From Hydrogenovibrio crunogenus (GTDB taxonomy: Bacteria > Pseudomonadota > Gammaproteobacteria > Thiomicrospirales > Thiomicrospiraceae), in assembly GCF_004786015.1 (NCBI RefSeq), contig NZ_CP032096.1:186001-250000 (forward strand): 64,000 nt of DNA, written 5' to 3'. Of this stretch, positions 28,044-37,652 are shown piece after piece (within the stretch, counting starts at the first letter, position 1; each line of letters opens with the position of its first letter). The notes below the pieces were generated by a model. The model was given only the letters and a program-made list of their open reading frames with translations. It made no database searches and was not told the DNA's origin. The translations under genes were made by a program, and so were the position numbers.

Positions 28044-30548
28044 ATGACGAATTTGGTGATAGTGGAGTCTCCTGCTAAAGCTAAGACCATTGAAAAATAC
28101 TTGGGCAAAGGGTTTACCGTTCGTTCAAGCTATGGCCATATCCGTGACATCCAGAAAAAAGGGATGGGGATTGATATTGAAAATGGTTTTATGCCGAATT
28201 ACGAAATTTCGCCGGATAAAAAGAAGACCGTTACCGAATTGCGCAAACTAACCAAAGAAGCTGAAACTGTTTGGCTGGCAACGGATGAGGACCGCGAAGG
28301 GGAAGCCATTGCATGGCACCTAGCGGAAGCCTTAAAGCTAGATGTTAATGATACCAAACGTATTGTGTTTCATGAAATTACCAAAACGGCGATACAAAAA
28401 GCCATAGCCGAACCCCGTAAAGTGGATATGGACTTGGTTGAAGCGCAACAAGCCCGTCGTATTCTCGATCGTATCGTCGGGTTTGAGTTATCCCCTATTT
28501 TATGGAAAAAAATTCGAACAGGGTTGTCTGCCGGTCGTGTTCAATCTGTCGCTGTGCGTTTGATTGTTGAGAGAGAAAGAGAAATCGATGCATTTGAGTC
28601 GGATTATGTGTATCGCCTTCAAGGAACGTTGGATATTTTAGATGACAGCCAACAGGTCGTTGGAACGGTTGAGGTGAAGCGAGGCGCTGCCTTTAAGACG
28701 GAAGAAGAAGCGCAAGCCTATTTGGAACAAGCGAAATCGGCGGCATTGACGGTTTCGGCATTGGAAGAAAAACCGGCGAAAAAATCACCGAAAGCTCCTT
28801 TTACAACATCCACCCTGCAACAGGAAGCGTCTTCAAAACTGGGCTTTTCTGTCAAGCAGACCATGATGATTGCACAGCGTTTGTACGAGTCCGGGAAGAT
28901 TACCTATATGCGTACCGACTCAGTCAATCTATCTGAGGAAGCCATTCAGAAGGCACATGATGAAATTGTCTCAGAGTTTGGCAAGTCTTATTCTAAAACG
29001 CGTCGCTATAAAACCAAAAATGCCGATGCGCAGGAAGCGCATGAAGCCATTCGACCGACTGATTTTTCAGTCAAGTCAGTGACGGGGGAACGCAATGAAC
29101 AGCGTCTCTACCAGTTAATTTGGCGACGAGCGATTGCTTCTCAAATGGCAGATGCACAGTTAAAAAGAACCAATGTAGACATTGCTCTTGAAGGCATGCC
29201 TGCTGAAAAGCTGGTGGCGAAGGGTGAAGTCATTACGTTTGACGGTTTTCTGAAAGTTTATAACCTGGATGATGATGCTAAGGAAGGGCAATTACCACCA
29301 TTGAAAGTCGGGCAGGCTTTGAAGTTAGGTGAATTGATTGTGAGACAGAGCTTTTCTAGACCTCCAGCTCGTTATAATGAGGCCAGCTTGGTTCGTACGC
29401 TGGAAGAAATGGGAATTGGCCGTCCTTCTACTTATGCGCCAACCATTGATACCATTCAACAGCGGGGATATGTGGTCAAAGAAGATCGGGAAGGGCGACA
29501 ACGTGAGTATCGTCAATTGTCGCTGACGGCTGATGGTATGGACGTGAATACGCTGACCGAAACGACGGGAACGGAAAAGAATAAGCTCTTTCCAACCGAT
29601 ATCGCCGGGATCGTCACCGACTTTTTGGTGAAACATTTTGGTGATGTACTGGATTATCAGTTTACAGCCTCGGTGGAATCTGAATTCGACATCATTGCGC
29701 AGGGCAAAGAGTCTTGGCAGGAGATGTTGACCAAGTTTTACCAGCAGTTCCACCCTCGAGTGGACGCTGCAGAAGATGTTTCCAGAGAAGAAGCGGGGCA
29801 GTCGCGTGCTTTAGGAGATGACCCAAAAACCGGTAAACCGATGTTCGTTAAAATCGGACGGTTTGGTCCTTATGTGCAATTAGGCGATGGTGAAAATGAA
29901 GAGAAACCGACCTTTGCCAGCTTGATGCCTGGGCAAAAGATGGACACGCTAAAATTAGAAGAAGCATTGGAGCTGTTCAAATTACCGCGTGAAGTCGGTG
30001 AGATGCCGGAGTCGTTTTCCGCCAAAGCGGTTGATGGCACTGAGTTTGCCGTTGAAAAAGGGCAAATGATTATTGCCAAACAAGGCCCTTTCGGTCCGTA
30101 CTTGGAATACGGTCCGAAAAAATATGCGCCAATTAAAGGGTTTGACCCTCTGAGTATTGAACTGGAAGATGCCGTCGCATTGATTGAGTCGAAAATCGTA
30201 ACTGAAGCGGAAAAAATTATTAAGGTTTTCCCTGGAACCGATGTGAAGATTTTAAAAGGTCGGTGGGGGCCTTATATCACAGATGTGACAACGAAAAAGA
30301 ACGCGAAAATCAAAAAAGATGAAGAGGCATTGGAACTTAGCCTAGAAGAGTGTCAAAAACGTTTGGACGAAGCGCCAGAACCGAAAAAACGTGGGCGAGC
30401 GGCGGCGAAAAAGAAAACGCCTGCTAAAAAAGCTACCGCTAAAAAAACCACCACCAAGAAGCCAGCGGCTAAGAAAAAACCGGCGGCGAAAAAAACGCCT
30501 GCTAAAAAACCAGCGCGTAAAACGCCAGCCAAAAAGACGTCTGACTAG
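28044..30548 (+). CDS. topA: DNA topoisomerase I with Lys/Pro/Ala-rich tail
   Basis: 834 residues. Relaxes negative supercoils. TOPRIM domain at the N-terminus (VIVESPAKAKTIEKYLG, ATDEDREGEAIAWHL), then the cap and gate domains; the active-site tyrosine is Tyr288 in ITYMRTDSVNLS. After residue 590 there are topoisomerase C-terminal repeats (GPYVQLGDGE, GPYLEYGPKK, GPYITDVTTKK) without CxxC zinc fingers. The last 50 or so residues are a repetitive histone-H1-like tail of KK, PA and AAKK units, probably for DNA binding. Upstream 27783-28043 holds no gene that I can see. Confidence 0.97.
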   Translation: MTNLVIVESPAKAKTIEKYLGKGFTVRSSYGHIRDIQKKGMGIDIENGFMPNYEISPDKKKTVTELRKLTKEAETVWLATDEDREGEAIAWHLAEALKLDVNDTKRIVFHEITKTAIQKAIAEPRKVDMDLVEAQQARRILDRIVGFELSPILWKKIRTGLSAGRVQSVAVRLIVEREREIDAFESDYVYRLQGTLDILDDSQQVVGTVEVKRGAAFKTEEEAQAYLEQAKSAALTVSALEEKPAKKSPKAPFTTSTLQQEASSKLGFSVKQTMMIAQRLYESGKITYMRTDSVNLSEEAIQKAHDEIVSEFGKSYSKTRRYKTKNADAQEAHEAIRPTDFSVKSVTGERNEQRLYQLIWRRAIASQMADAQLKRTNVDIALEGMPAEKLVAKGEVITFDGFLKVYNLDDDAKEGQLPPLKVGQALKLGELIVRQSFSRPPARYNEASLVRTLEEMGIGRPSTYAPTIDTIQQRGYVVKEDREGRQREYRQLSLTADGMDVNTLTETTGTEKNKLFPTDIAGIVTDFLVKHFGDVLDYQFTASVESEFDIIAQGKESWQEMLTKFYQQFHPRVDAAEDVSREEAGQSRALGDDPKTGKPMFVKIGRFGPYVQLGDGENEEKPTFASLMPGQKMDTLKLEEALELFKLPREVGEMPESFSAKAVDGTEFAVEKGQMIIAKQGPFGPYLEYGPKKYAPIKGFDPLSIELEDAVALIESKIVTEAEKIIKVFPGTDVKILKGRWGPYITDVTTKKNAKIKKDEEALELSLEECQKRLDEAPEPKKRGRAAAKKKTPAKKATAKKTTTKKPAAKKKPAAKKTPAKKPARKTPAKKTSD

Positions 30549-30586
30549 TAAAGAGTTTTCTTACATTAGATGAGGGGTGTCATGGC

Positions 30587-30614
30587 TAAAATCTACCAGG
30601 CCTGGTAGATTTTA
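30587..30614. terminator. 28-bp perfect palindrome between topA and a GGDEF gene
   Basis: A fully self-complementary 28-base sequence centred on CCAGGCCTGG, flanked by A-rich and T-rich arms, lies 38 bases past the topA stop. It overlaps the last codons and stop of the convergent GGDEF gene. It would form a strong hairpin ending in T on either strand and is probably a bidirectional terminator. The GGDEF reading frame uses it to encode its final Y-Q-A-W. Confidence 0.6.
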
Positions 30615-32116
30615 TAACGGCCTTTTCCTGCATTTTTTGCTTGGTACATCGCTTGGTCGGCATGCTTCAGCAAGGTTTCTTTGGTTGAACCGTGATCCGG
30701 GAAAAGGGCGATGCCAATACTGGAACCAATTTTAATTTCATGGTCACCAATTTTGAAGGGCTGACTGAGTAGTTGATTGAGATTGTTACCAATTTCATTG
30801 AGTTGTTCAGGTGTGGTGTAAGCACGGCACAAAATCACAAATTCATCCCCACCTACACGAGCAAATAATGTGTCTTCGGCGATATGTTCAGCGATGAGTT
30901 CGCTCACCGATTTAAGCAGATGATCTCCCGTATCATGTCCCAGAGTATCATTGACAGTTTTGAAGTTATCTAAATCTAAAAACATCAAAGTAAACTTGTT
31001 GCCAGAATTCTTAAAGGCTTGCAGCCATTCATCTAGCGCCTGATAAAAGTAATTTCGGTTCGGTAACCCGGTGACAATGTCTGTATTTGCTAAAAAACTC
31101 AACTCCTGTTGGGTTTGTTTTAATTCCGTAATATCGGTATAAACCAAAGCATAATGCGTTGTCTGAGTGGTTTGGTGAATGACCTTTTGGCAATCCACCA
31201 AACTGGAGCGAGCCAACTCGCCGTTGGTGTGGTGTAGTGTCAATTCACCGCGCCAAGCCAGGTCCTTGTCCACTTGGCTTAAAATGTCCTGTGGTGGTTC
31301 GTCCTGTAAATTATCCAACAGATCTTTGAGCGTCATTTTAGCCAAGTCGGACTGCGTTAAGCCAAACGCGTCATGGAAGGCGGGATTCGTACGAATAAAG
31401 GATAAGTTTTCATTGGTAATCGCAATGGCTTCCTGAGTGTTTTCAAGTAAGATTTTATCTAGCGTCAGCTCTTCTTCCAATTGTTTTTGTTGAGTGATGT
31501 TTAAGCGGACGCAACTTAATTTTTCAACATTGCCGAGCTCATTGGTGATGGTTTGTCCGCGATCATATACCCAAATATACTCTCCATTGACGTCCATGAC
31601 GCGATGAGTGTCTTCGTAATCGGTTATTTGGTGGCTGAGAAGTTTCAGGAGCTTTTTTTGGACCTGTTCTTGATCCAGCGGATGGATACGGGCTTGCCAG
31701 GCGTGTAAGTCTTGCGGAAAGTCATGCTGTGTAAAGCCGATCATGTCTTGCCATAAATCTGAAAAATACGCTTGATTGTTTTTGATGTCCCATTCCCAAT
31801 ACGCTAGGCGCCCACAATCTAAGACGAAAGATAATCGCTTTTTTTCCAATTCATGTTGCCGTTTGAGAGTTCGGAGTTTTTGCTTGGTTTCTTCCGCTTG
31901 TCTTAGGGTGTCTTGGTTGAGTTTTTGGAATCGTTTATAGCCGATAAAAGCGAATAAAAAGAATAACGCGATGGCAATTTGAAAGTACAGATTCCAATTA
32001 ATGTCGACTTCCGTGATCGGGGCAATAGGGTACTGAGAGGCCATAAATAAAAAGCCGAAAACGATCAGAAAAAAAGCAGAAAAGTAGCGAAATGAAGAAG
32101 AATTACCTGTCTTCAT
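30593..32116 (-). CDS. Membrane PAS-PAS-GGDEF diguanylate cyclase
   Basis: About 507 residues from the ATG at 32116; a TTG start 18 bases upstream is possible. Two membrane segments near the N-terminus (FFLIVFGFLFMASQYPI and LYFQIAIALFFLFAFIGY) are followed by a coiled coil, two PAS domains (the first with WEWDIKNNQAYFSDLWQDMIG) and a GGDEF domain with an intact RVGGDEFVIL active site and NRNYFYQAL start. It should make c-di-GMP in response to a signal sensed by PAS. The protein ends in K-I-Y-Q-A-W inside the shared palindrome. No EAL domain is present. Confidence 0.92.
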   Translation of the reverse strand: MKTGNSSSFRYFSAFFLIVFGFLFMASQYPIAPITEVDINWNLYFQIAIALFFLFAFIGYKRFQKLNQDTLRQAEETKQKLRTLKRQHELEKKRLSFVLDCGRLAYWEWDIKNNQAYFSDLWQDMIGFTQHDFPQDLHAWQARIHPLDQEQVQKKLLKLLSHQITDYEDTHRVMDVNGEYIWVYDRGQTITNELGNVEKLSCVRLNITQQKQLEEELTLDKILLENTQEAIAITNENLSFIRTNPAFHDAFGLTQSDLAKMTLKDLLDNLQDEPPQDILSQVDKDLAWRGELTLHHTNGELARSSLVDCQKVIHQTTQTTHYALVYTDITELKQTQQELSFLANTDIVTGLPNRNYFYQALDEWLQAFKNSGNKFTLMFLDLDNFKTVNDTLGHDTGDHLLKSVSELIAEHIAEDTLFARVGGDEFVILCRAYTTPEQLNEIGNNLNQLLSQPFKIGDHEIKIGSSIGIALFPDHGSTKETLLKHADQAMYQAKNAGKGRYKIYQAW

Positions 32117-32348
32117 GTCTTCCAAGCCTGGCAAATTGATAAAAGCATATCACCATTGATAAGTATTTTTTGTAAGTAAATGAGATTATTGAAAAAAAAA
32201 AGCCTCATGTAAAGAAGTAATTTGAAATCAATGACTGAGAGAATGTTCGGAAAAATAATGAATTTATCCAGATTTTATCGGATAGTTGGTTTGAGAAAAG
32301 GTAAAATATGCGGTTAATTTTAAAGAATCAATAAAGAGATCAGTCAGC

Positions 32349-34127
32349 ATGAAGCACCAAGTTGCAGAAATTTTGTCAGAGGTTATCGATCAGTTCAAAC
32401 AGGAGGGGATTTTAGATGCCTCATTTCAACCCCGTGTGAACGTAGAGAATACCCGCGATAAGTCGCACGGTGACTTCGCGACAAACCTTGCGATGATGTT
32501 GACCAAGGTGGTTGGTAAACCTCCTAGAGAGGTTGCTGAAATGATTGTGGCGCGCTTGCCGACATCCGAAGTGATTGAAAAAGTCGAAATTGCCGGCCCA
32601 GGGTTTATTAACTTTTTTGTATTGGACGTGGCCAAGTTTGATGTTTTGTCCTCAATTTTAGAAGCGGGTGACACTTTTGGTGAATGTAATGTCGGGCAAG
32701 GACGTTCGGTGTTGGTGGAATATGTTTCGGCAAACCCAACGGGACCTTTGCATGTTGGTCATGGCCGAGGGGCAGCTTATGGTGCCAGTGTTGCCAGCTT
32801 ATTATCAAAAGCAGGCTTTAGAGTTTCTCGCGAGTATTATGTCAATGATGCCGGGCGTCAAATGGATATCTTGGCCGCTTCAACTTGGCTACGTTACCTT
32901 CAACACTGTGGTGAAGAATTAATTTTCCCGAGCAATGGCTATAAAGGGGACTATATCTTTGATATTGCGCAGTCTTTATATGAAGAAAAAGGCGACGCAT
33001 TGAGACAGTCTGCAGAAAGCGTGTTTGAAGGCGTGGCCGATGATGAAGTGACCAATGCAGAAGGTGAAACCTTAGGCGATAAAGAAAAACATATCGATGA
33101 CTTGATTGAAAAAGCCAAAGCGTTGCTGGGTGAGGAACATTATCGTGTGGTGTTTGATAAAGCGTTAGAGGCGATTCTGGGAGACATCCGCGAGGACCTA
33201 GCCGAGTTCGGCGTCGAGTTTGAAAACTGGTTTTCAGAACGCTCTTTGATGGATTCAGGTGTGATTGATGCGGCTCTTGAAAAATTACAGGCAGCCGGCA
33301 AAATCTATGAAAAGAAAGGGGCTTTGTGGTTTAAGTCGTCGGAGTATGGCGATGAAAAAGACCGCGTGGTGGTGCGCGAGAATGGTTTGAAAACGTATTT
33401 TGCGTCGGATATCGCTTACCATTTCAACAAGCTTGAAAGAGGCTTTGATGTGTTGATTGATATTTGGGGGTCAGATCACCACGGTTATGTCCCACGCGTG
33501 AAAGCAGCGATGCAAGCACTGGATACCAACCCTGACGCTTTAGAAGTACTGCTTGTGCAGTTTGCTGTGCTATACCGTGGCGGTGAAAAGCTTGCCATGT
33601 CGACACGCTCAGGACAGTTTGTGACTTTACGTGAACTACGAGATGAAGTCGGGGCTGATGCGGCACGGTTCTTTTATGTGCAACGTAAGTCCGAGCAGCA
33701 TATGGATTTTGATTTGGATTTGGCAAAATCTAAATCAAATGAGAACCCTGTTTATTATATTCAATATGCCCATGCTCGAATTTGTCAGGTACTGTCTTTG
33801 GCAGAAGAACGAGGCTATCAATTAGATACAGAAATGGGGCTGGCTAACCTGAACCGTTTGACACAAGAGCCTGAAGCTGATTTGGCAACCTTGTTGGCCA
33901 AGTATCCTGAGATTATTGCTCGGGCCGCATTGGCGTATGAGCCCCATCAAATCGCATATTATTTGAAAGAACTTGCACATGGCCTGCATGCGTATTACAA
34001 CTCAACCCAGTTTATCGTTGAGTATGAACCTTTAAGAAATGCACGCTTGACCTTAGTTGTTGCGGTGCGCCAAGTGTTACAGAATGGTTTAAAATTACTA
34101 AGTGTTGCCGCACCGGAAAAGATGTAA
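32349..34127 (+). CDS. argS: Arginyl-tRNA synthetase
   Basis: 592 residues, a class I synthetase. HIGH-type motif: PTGPLHVGHGRGA near residue 130; KMSKS-type motif: KLAMSTRSG near residue 418. The N-terminal additional domain (SHGDFATNLAM) and C-terminal DALR anticodon domain (PHQIAYYLKELAHGLHAYYN) are complete. The start ATG follows AAAGAGATCAG. It is followed by a SPOR-domain gene, a neighbour seen beside argS in many gammaproteobacteria. Confidence 0.97.
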   Translation: MKHQVAEILSEVIDQFKQEGILDASFQPRVNVENTRDKSHGDFATNLAMMLTKVVGKPPREVAEMIVARLPTSEVIEKVEIAGPGFINFFVLDVAKFDVLSSILEAGDTFGECNVGQGRSVLVEYVSANPTGPLHVGHGRGAAYGASVASLLSKAGFRVSREYYVNDAGRQMDILAASTWLRYLQHCGEELIFPSNGYKGDYIFDIAQSLYEEKGDALRQSAESVFEGVADDEVTNAEGETLGDKEKHIDDLIEKAKALLGEEHYRVVFDKALEAILGDIREDLAEFGVEFENWFSERSLMDSGVIDAALEKLQAAGKIYEKKGALWFKSSEYGDEKDRVVVRENGLKTYFASDIAYHFNKLERGFDVLIDIWGSDHHGYVPRVKAAMQALDTNPDALEVLLVQFAVLYRGGEKLAMSTRSGQFVTLRELRDEVGADAARFFYVQRKSEQHMDFDLDLAKSKSNENPVYYIQYAHARICQVLSLAEERGYQLDTEMGLANLNRLTQEPEADLATLLAKYPEIIARAALAYEPHQIAYYLKELAHGLHAYYNSTQFIVEYEPLRNARLTLVVAVRQVLQNGLKLLSVAAPEKM

Positions 34128-34197
34128 GGAGCTAAAAGCTGTTGAAACAAGGTATTTCAAATAACTGGGTTTTGGTTCTTTGCCAAAAGGAACGGGT

Positions 34198-34884
34198 ATG
34201 AAACAGTACACGCGTGATTACCGGCATGGCCATTCATCACGGCAGCCCTTTCAACGCAAATCGCAATTGACGCAAGAGGAAGCCGAGCCGGTTACCTCGG
34301 GATCTTCAAAGTGGATTTGGCTTGTTGCTTTAGGGCTGACAATTGCTTTGATTCTTGGTTTTATCACTGTTCAGCACTTTGCACAAAATGGTGTTAAGTC
34401 GTCTGAAAAGGCGATTCAATCCTCCGTGACAACAACTCAGACACCGAATTTTAACCCTCAAACGTCTACCGCAAAAGTAGCGCAAGAAAAAGTTGTTTCC
34501 GAGCAAAAGCAGCCATTGGTTGTCGAAAGCTTACCTGCGACACCGGAACAGACACAGGAAGAAAAACCGGTGCATTATACTTTTTATGAAGGGTTGGCTG
34601 AGACGGAGGTGATTGTGGATGCCGTTCCTATTTCCGTTGCTTTGGCATCTCCTTATTACATTCAAGCGGGAACCTTTGGGTCGAAAGAAGTCGCGCAGAG
34701 AGAGAAAAATCGATTAAAGTCGCATGGACAGGATTTGACAATTTCTGTACTGAAACAAGATGACCGGGTTTACTATCGGTTACGCGTTGGGCCTTTCAAG
34801 GATCGTTTGGCTATGAATAAAAAGCGAAATGAACTTCGCGCGTTAGGGGTTGATACACTGCTTATTAAAGCGAAATCAAATTAA
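34198..34884 (+). CDS. SPOR-domain membrane protein (FtsN-like)
   Basis: About 228 residues from the ATG at 34198 (MKQYTRDYRHGH); an in-frame TTG at 34180 is less likely. Layout: basic cytoplasmic tail, one membrane segment (WIWLVALGLTIALILGFITV), a Gln/Thr/Pro/Lys-rich linker, and a C-terminal SPOR domain (YYIQAGTFGSKEVAQREKNRLKSHG to YYRLRVGPFKDRLAMNKKRNEL). SPOR domains bind denuded septal peptidoglycan, so a division-site role is likely. It is shorter than E. coli FtsN; the position after argS supports an FtsN-type cell division protein. Confidence 0.85.
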   Translation: MKQYTRDYRHGHSSRQPFQRKSQLTQEEAEPVTSGSSKWIWLVALGLTIALILGFITVQHFAQNGVKSSEKAIQSSVTTTQTPNFNPQTSTAKVAQEKVVSEQKQPLVVESLPATPEQTQEEKPVHYTFYEGLAETEVIVDAVPISVALASPYYIQAGTFGSKEVAQREKNRLKSHGQDLTISVLKQDDRVYYRLRVGPFKDRLAMNKKRNELRALGVDTLLIKAKSN

Positions 34885-34912
34885 CTTTGACTGAACAATA
34901 TACTTCAACCAA

Positions 34913-34922
34913 CCAGGCCTGG
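34913..34922. repeat. CCAGGCCTGG palindrome between two convergent genes
   Basis: A copy of the recurring 10-bp palindrome, extended by AA/TT (AACCAGGCCTGGTT), directly beside the stop codon of the GGDEF gene. A run of T follows on the plus strand, so it may serve as a short terminator stem for the SPOR gene. Confidence 0.6.
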
Positions 34923-35981
34923 TTATTTTAGTGGTTTGGCTGTTTCCAGTTCTTCGTCGGTAATGATTCGGTTTCGCCCTTGGTTTTTTGCTTCATAAAG
35001 CGCATCATCCGCTCGCTTAATCCATTCATCAAGGGTTTCATGTTCTTCGCCTTTGTAGACGGCAAGCCCAAATGAAGCCGTAATTTTTCCTAATGTTTTC
35101 TCTGAGTCTTTACGTTTAAGTTTGGCAATTTCCAAGCTGTGTCGAATCGATTCCGCTCGTTCTTTCGCTTTTTCAAGACTGCTATGGGATAGCAGAATTG
35201 CAAACTCTTCCCCGCCATAACGGCAAACGGTTTCTGTATCGTCTCTGGTTTTTTTCATTAAGTTTGCGAAGTATCTGAGAACGCTGTCGCCAACCAGATG
35301 GCCAAATGTATCGTTAAAACGCTTGAAATGGTCAATGTCAGTTAAAATCAACACTAAGCTTTGAGGATTGTCTTGGGTGCTGTCCGCTAAGTCTTGAATG
35401 GCGTGGTTGAATGCCTTACGGTTTCCAACTTCGGTTAATTCATCGGTTAAGGTTTCTGCCCGCGCTTCAATCAGCTCTTTTCGTAATCGAAGAATTTCCT
35501 CGTTACTGTTGAGCATCTCTTGCTGAAATTCTTCACTGGATTGCTTCATGGATGAAGCGGTGTTTAAGACAGAATGGGTCAGTTCTTTCAATGTCTCCGC
35601 ATCAATATCTTTTGACGCAAGGGAAGTGGTGTATTGATTTAAATCTTGAGTGTGCTTTTCAAGCTTATCGCTCCACACGTTCATCTTTTTGATCACAAGG
35701 TTGATCAGGCGTTTGAAGGCACGGTCAAAGTCATTTCCTGAGTGTTCATCTGAAAAATACTCATCATACAGGCGTCGTCCTAAGCGGTCATTGTAGCCAA
35801 AAGGATCTTGTAACGCATTGTCCATTTCTTGACGGAATTTGGGATGATCCCCTTTGTAATACTGATACCAGATATAGTAATTCAGGGGTGTCGGATTAAT
35901 GTCTTGCTCTTCGAAAATATCAATGAGTTGAACGAAAATGCGCTGAGCTTTTTCGGGGACATCTTTAATATCTATCAACAT
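34923..35981 (-). CDS. Cytoplasmic GGDEF diguanylate cyclase
   Basis: 352 residues. The N-terminal half (INPTPLNYYIWYQYYKGDHPKF) is a helical region shared by a group of soluble diguanylate cyclases, followed by a long coiled coil and a GGDEF domain with TDELTEVGNRKAFNHAI and active site RYGGEEFAILL. An inhibitory RxxD motif was not clearly found. Probably an active c-di-GMP synthase. Converges on the SPOR gene; the CCAGGCCTGG palindrome lies in the 38-base gap next to its stop codon. Confidence 0.9.
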   Translation of the reverse strand: MLIDIKDVPEKAQRIFVQLIDIFEEQDINPTPLNYYIWYQYYKGDHPKFRQEMDNALQDPFGYNDRLGRRLYDEYFSDEHSGNDFDRAFKRLINLVIKKMNVWSDKLEKHTQDLNQYTTSLASKDIDAETLKELTHSVLNTASSMKQSSEEFQQEMLNSNEEILRLRKELIEARAETLTDELTEVGNRKAFNHAIQDLADSTQDNPQSLVLILTDIDHFKRFNDTFGHLVGDSVLRYFANLMKKTRDDTETVCRYGGEEFAILLSHSSLEKAKERAESIRHSLEIAKLKRKDSEKTLGKITASFGLAVYKGEEHETLDEWIKRADDALYEAKNQGRNRIITDEELETAKPLK

Positions 35982-36149
35982 AATCCTTTCCTGTGTTTCA
36001 TTTAGGGTTGGTGTGCGTCAATGTGATGGAACTAACATATTTATACATTTTAGGCGTAATCCCTCGTCGGTTTCATAGAAAAAAACGAGTAGATAGAGTA
36101 TAGTAAATTTTTACCATTCTTGCGTTGAATTTGGTTGTTAGGAGAAAAA

Positions 36150-36401
36150 ATGATTAGCCCACAGCAGATTGAATCGATTGTTGAAACCATTAGTCAAACA
36201 ATCCCACCAGGATTTGGCAAGCTCCCTGAATCGATACAGCTGAATTTAAAGCAAACGTTGGCCAGCACTTTTGAAAAAATGGATTTGGTGTCTCGGCAAG
36301 AATTTGATATTCAGGCCGGCGTGTTGGCGAAAACGCGTGCAAAACTCGAAGCGTTGGAAAAGCAGGTTGCCGCTTTAGAATCCCAACAAAAAGATGACTG
36401 A
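36150..36401 (+). CDS. ubiK: UbiK-family ubiquinone biosynthesis accessory factor
   Basis: 83 residues from the ATG at 36150, which follows TTAGGAG; a TTG 15 bases upstream is in frame but unneeded. The N-terminal helix (QIESIVETISQTIPPGF), the middle LKQTLASTFEKMDLVSRQEFDIQ and a C-terminal coiled coil (LEALEKQVAALESQ) match UbiK/YqiC (BMFP family). UbiK assists the ubiquinone hydroxylation complex under aerobic conditions. It lies just upstream of comM, a usual arrangement. Confidence 0.92.
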   Translation: MISPQQIESIVETISQTIPPGFGKLPESIQLNLKQTLASTFEKMDLVSRQEFDIQAGVLAKTRAKLEALEKQVAALESQQKDD

Positions 36402-37517
36402 TTAACGGATATTGCATGGCAAGCTCTCCAGGACAGTATTCGACTCTATTTTCACGAACCGTTTCTGGAGTTCAGGCTCCTGAAGTACAAGTCGAAGTGC
36501 ACAGCACTAATGGTCTGCCCAGTTTGTCAATTGTCGGGCTTCCTGAAGCATCCGTTAAAGAAAGTCGTGATCGTGTTCGCAGTGCATTGCTCAGCAGCGG
36601 GTTTTCTTTACCCCCAAAACGTATTACCATTAATTTAGCGCCAGCCGATATTCCCAAGCAAGGTGGTCGTTATGATCTCCCGATCGCTTTGGGGATATTA
36701 AAGGCCACTGGGCAATTAAATGCGGTTCGCTCCTTAGCAGAGTATGAGTTTTTGGGCGAACTGGCTTTGAATGGTGACGTTCGTCCTGTGCCAGGTGTCT
36801 TACCTGCCGTGATTCAAGCTAAAAATGTAGCGCGTACTTTGGTTGTCCCGGAATCGAATTTAGAGGAAGCCGGCTTTGTCGATGGTGCCGAAGTTTATGG
36901 CGCGACGACGTTGCTGGAGGTCTGCCAGTTTTTGATGTCACCAGAATCCACTTTGTCACGCCCTTCTACGCTAGATATAACCGCTGCAAACTATGCTGAA
37001 GATATTTCCGATATTAGAGGGCAAATTCAGGCAAAAAGAGTGTTGGAAGTGTGTGCTTCAGGGGGACACTCTTTGTTAATGATGGGCCCTCCCGGATCGG
37101 GTAAAAGTATGTTGGCTTCGCGGTTAGTGACCTTATTGCCTGCGTTAGATTTGAGCCAGGCTATTGATGTTGCGTCAATTCATTCCGTTGCCGGGAAAAC
37201 AATTTCAACGGATCAGTTTTTTCAAAGAAAACTGGTTCAACCCCACCATACCGCCACGGCAGCGGCAATGGTTGGAGGCGGGACAGGAGGGGTGCCCAAA
37301 CCGGGCGCGATTTCTTTAGCGCACCACTCCATTTTATTTTTAGATGAATTGCCGGAATTCAATCGTTCTGTACTGGAAGCTTTGCGAGAGCCTCTTGAAA
37401 CTCGAAGAGTTGAAATCGCCCGGGTCAACCAGAAAGTGACCTACCCGGCTTCTGTGCAATTGGTTTGCGCAATGAACCCAACGCCTTCAGGTTATTTTCA
37501 GGATGATCCCTTGGGGC

Positions 37518-37522
37518 GTTGT
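37518..37522. repeat. Target-site duplication, left copy
   Basis: GTTGT directly precedes the left transposon end and is repeated at 55381-55385 directly after the right end. A 5-bp duplication is the known product of Tn7-type transposition. Removing one copy and the element restores the comM frame. Confidence 0.95.
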
Positions 37523-37587
37523 TGTCAACTCCAAAATTATTTGATAATTACAAAAATAAATGAGAATCTACAAAATTATTTGAGAAT
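37523..37587. repeat. Left transposon end with three contiguous TnsB-type sites
   Basis: After TGTCAACT, three direct repeats of a 20-bp unit follow head to tail: 37529-37548, 37548-37567 and 37568-37587. The third, CTACAAAATTATTTGAGAAT, is closest to a consensus; shared core letters are ACAAAA, T and TGA-AAT. The tight packing resembles the end of Tn7 that carries overlapping TnsB sites. Binding by TnsB is inferred from position and from copies at the opposite end. Confidence 0.8.
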
Positions 37588-37652
37588 AAGGTTCTGTTTT
37601 AATTTGTTTCAAATTTTGCTTCTGTTCAGCCTTTTAAATCAAAGGAGGCTGA

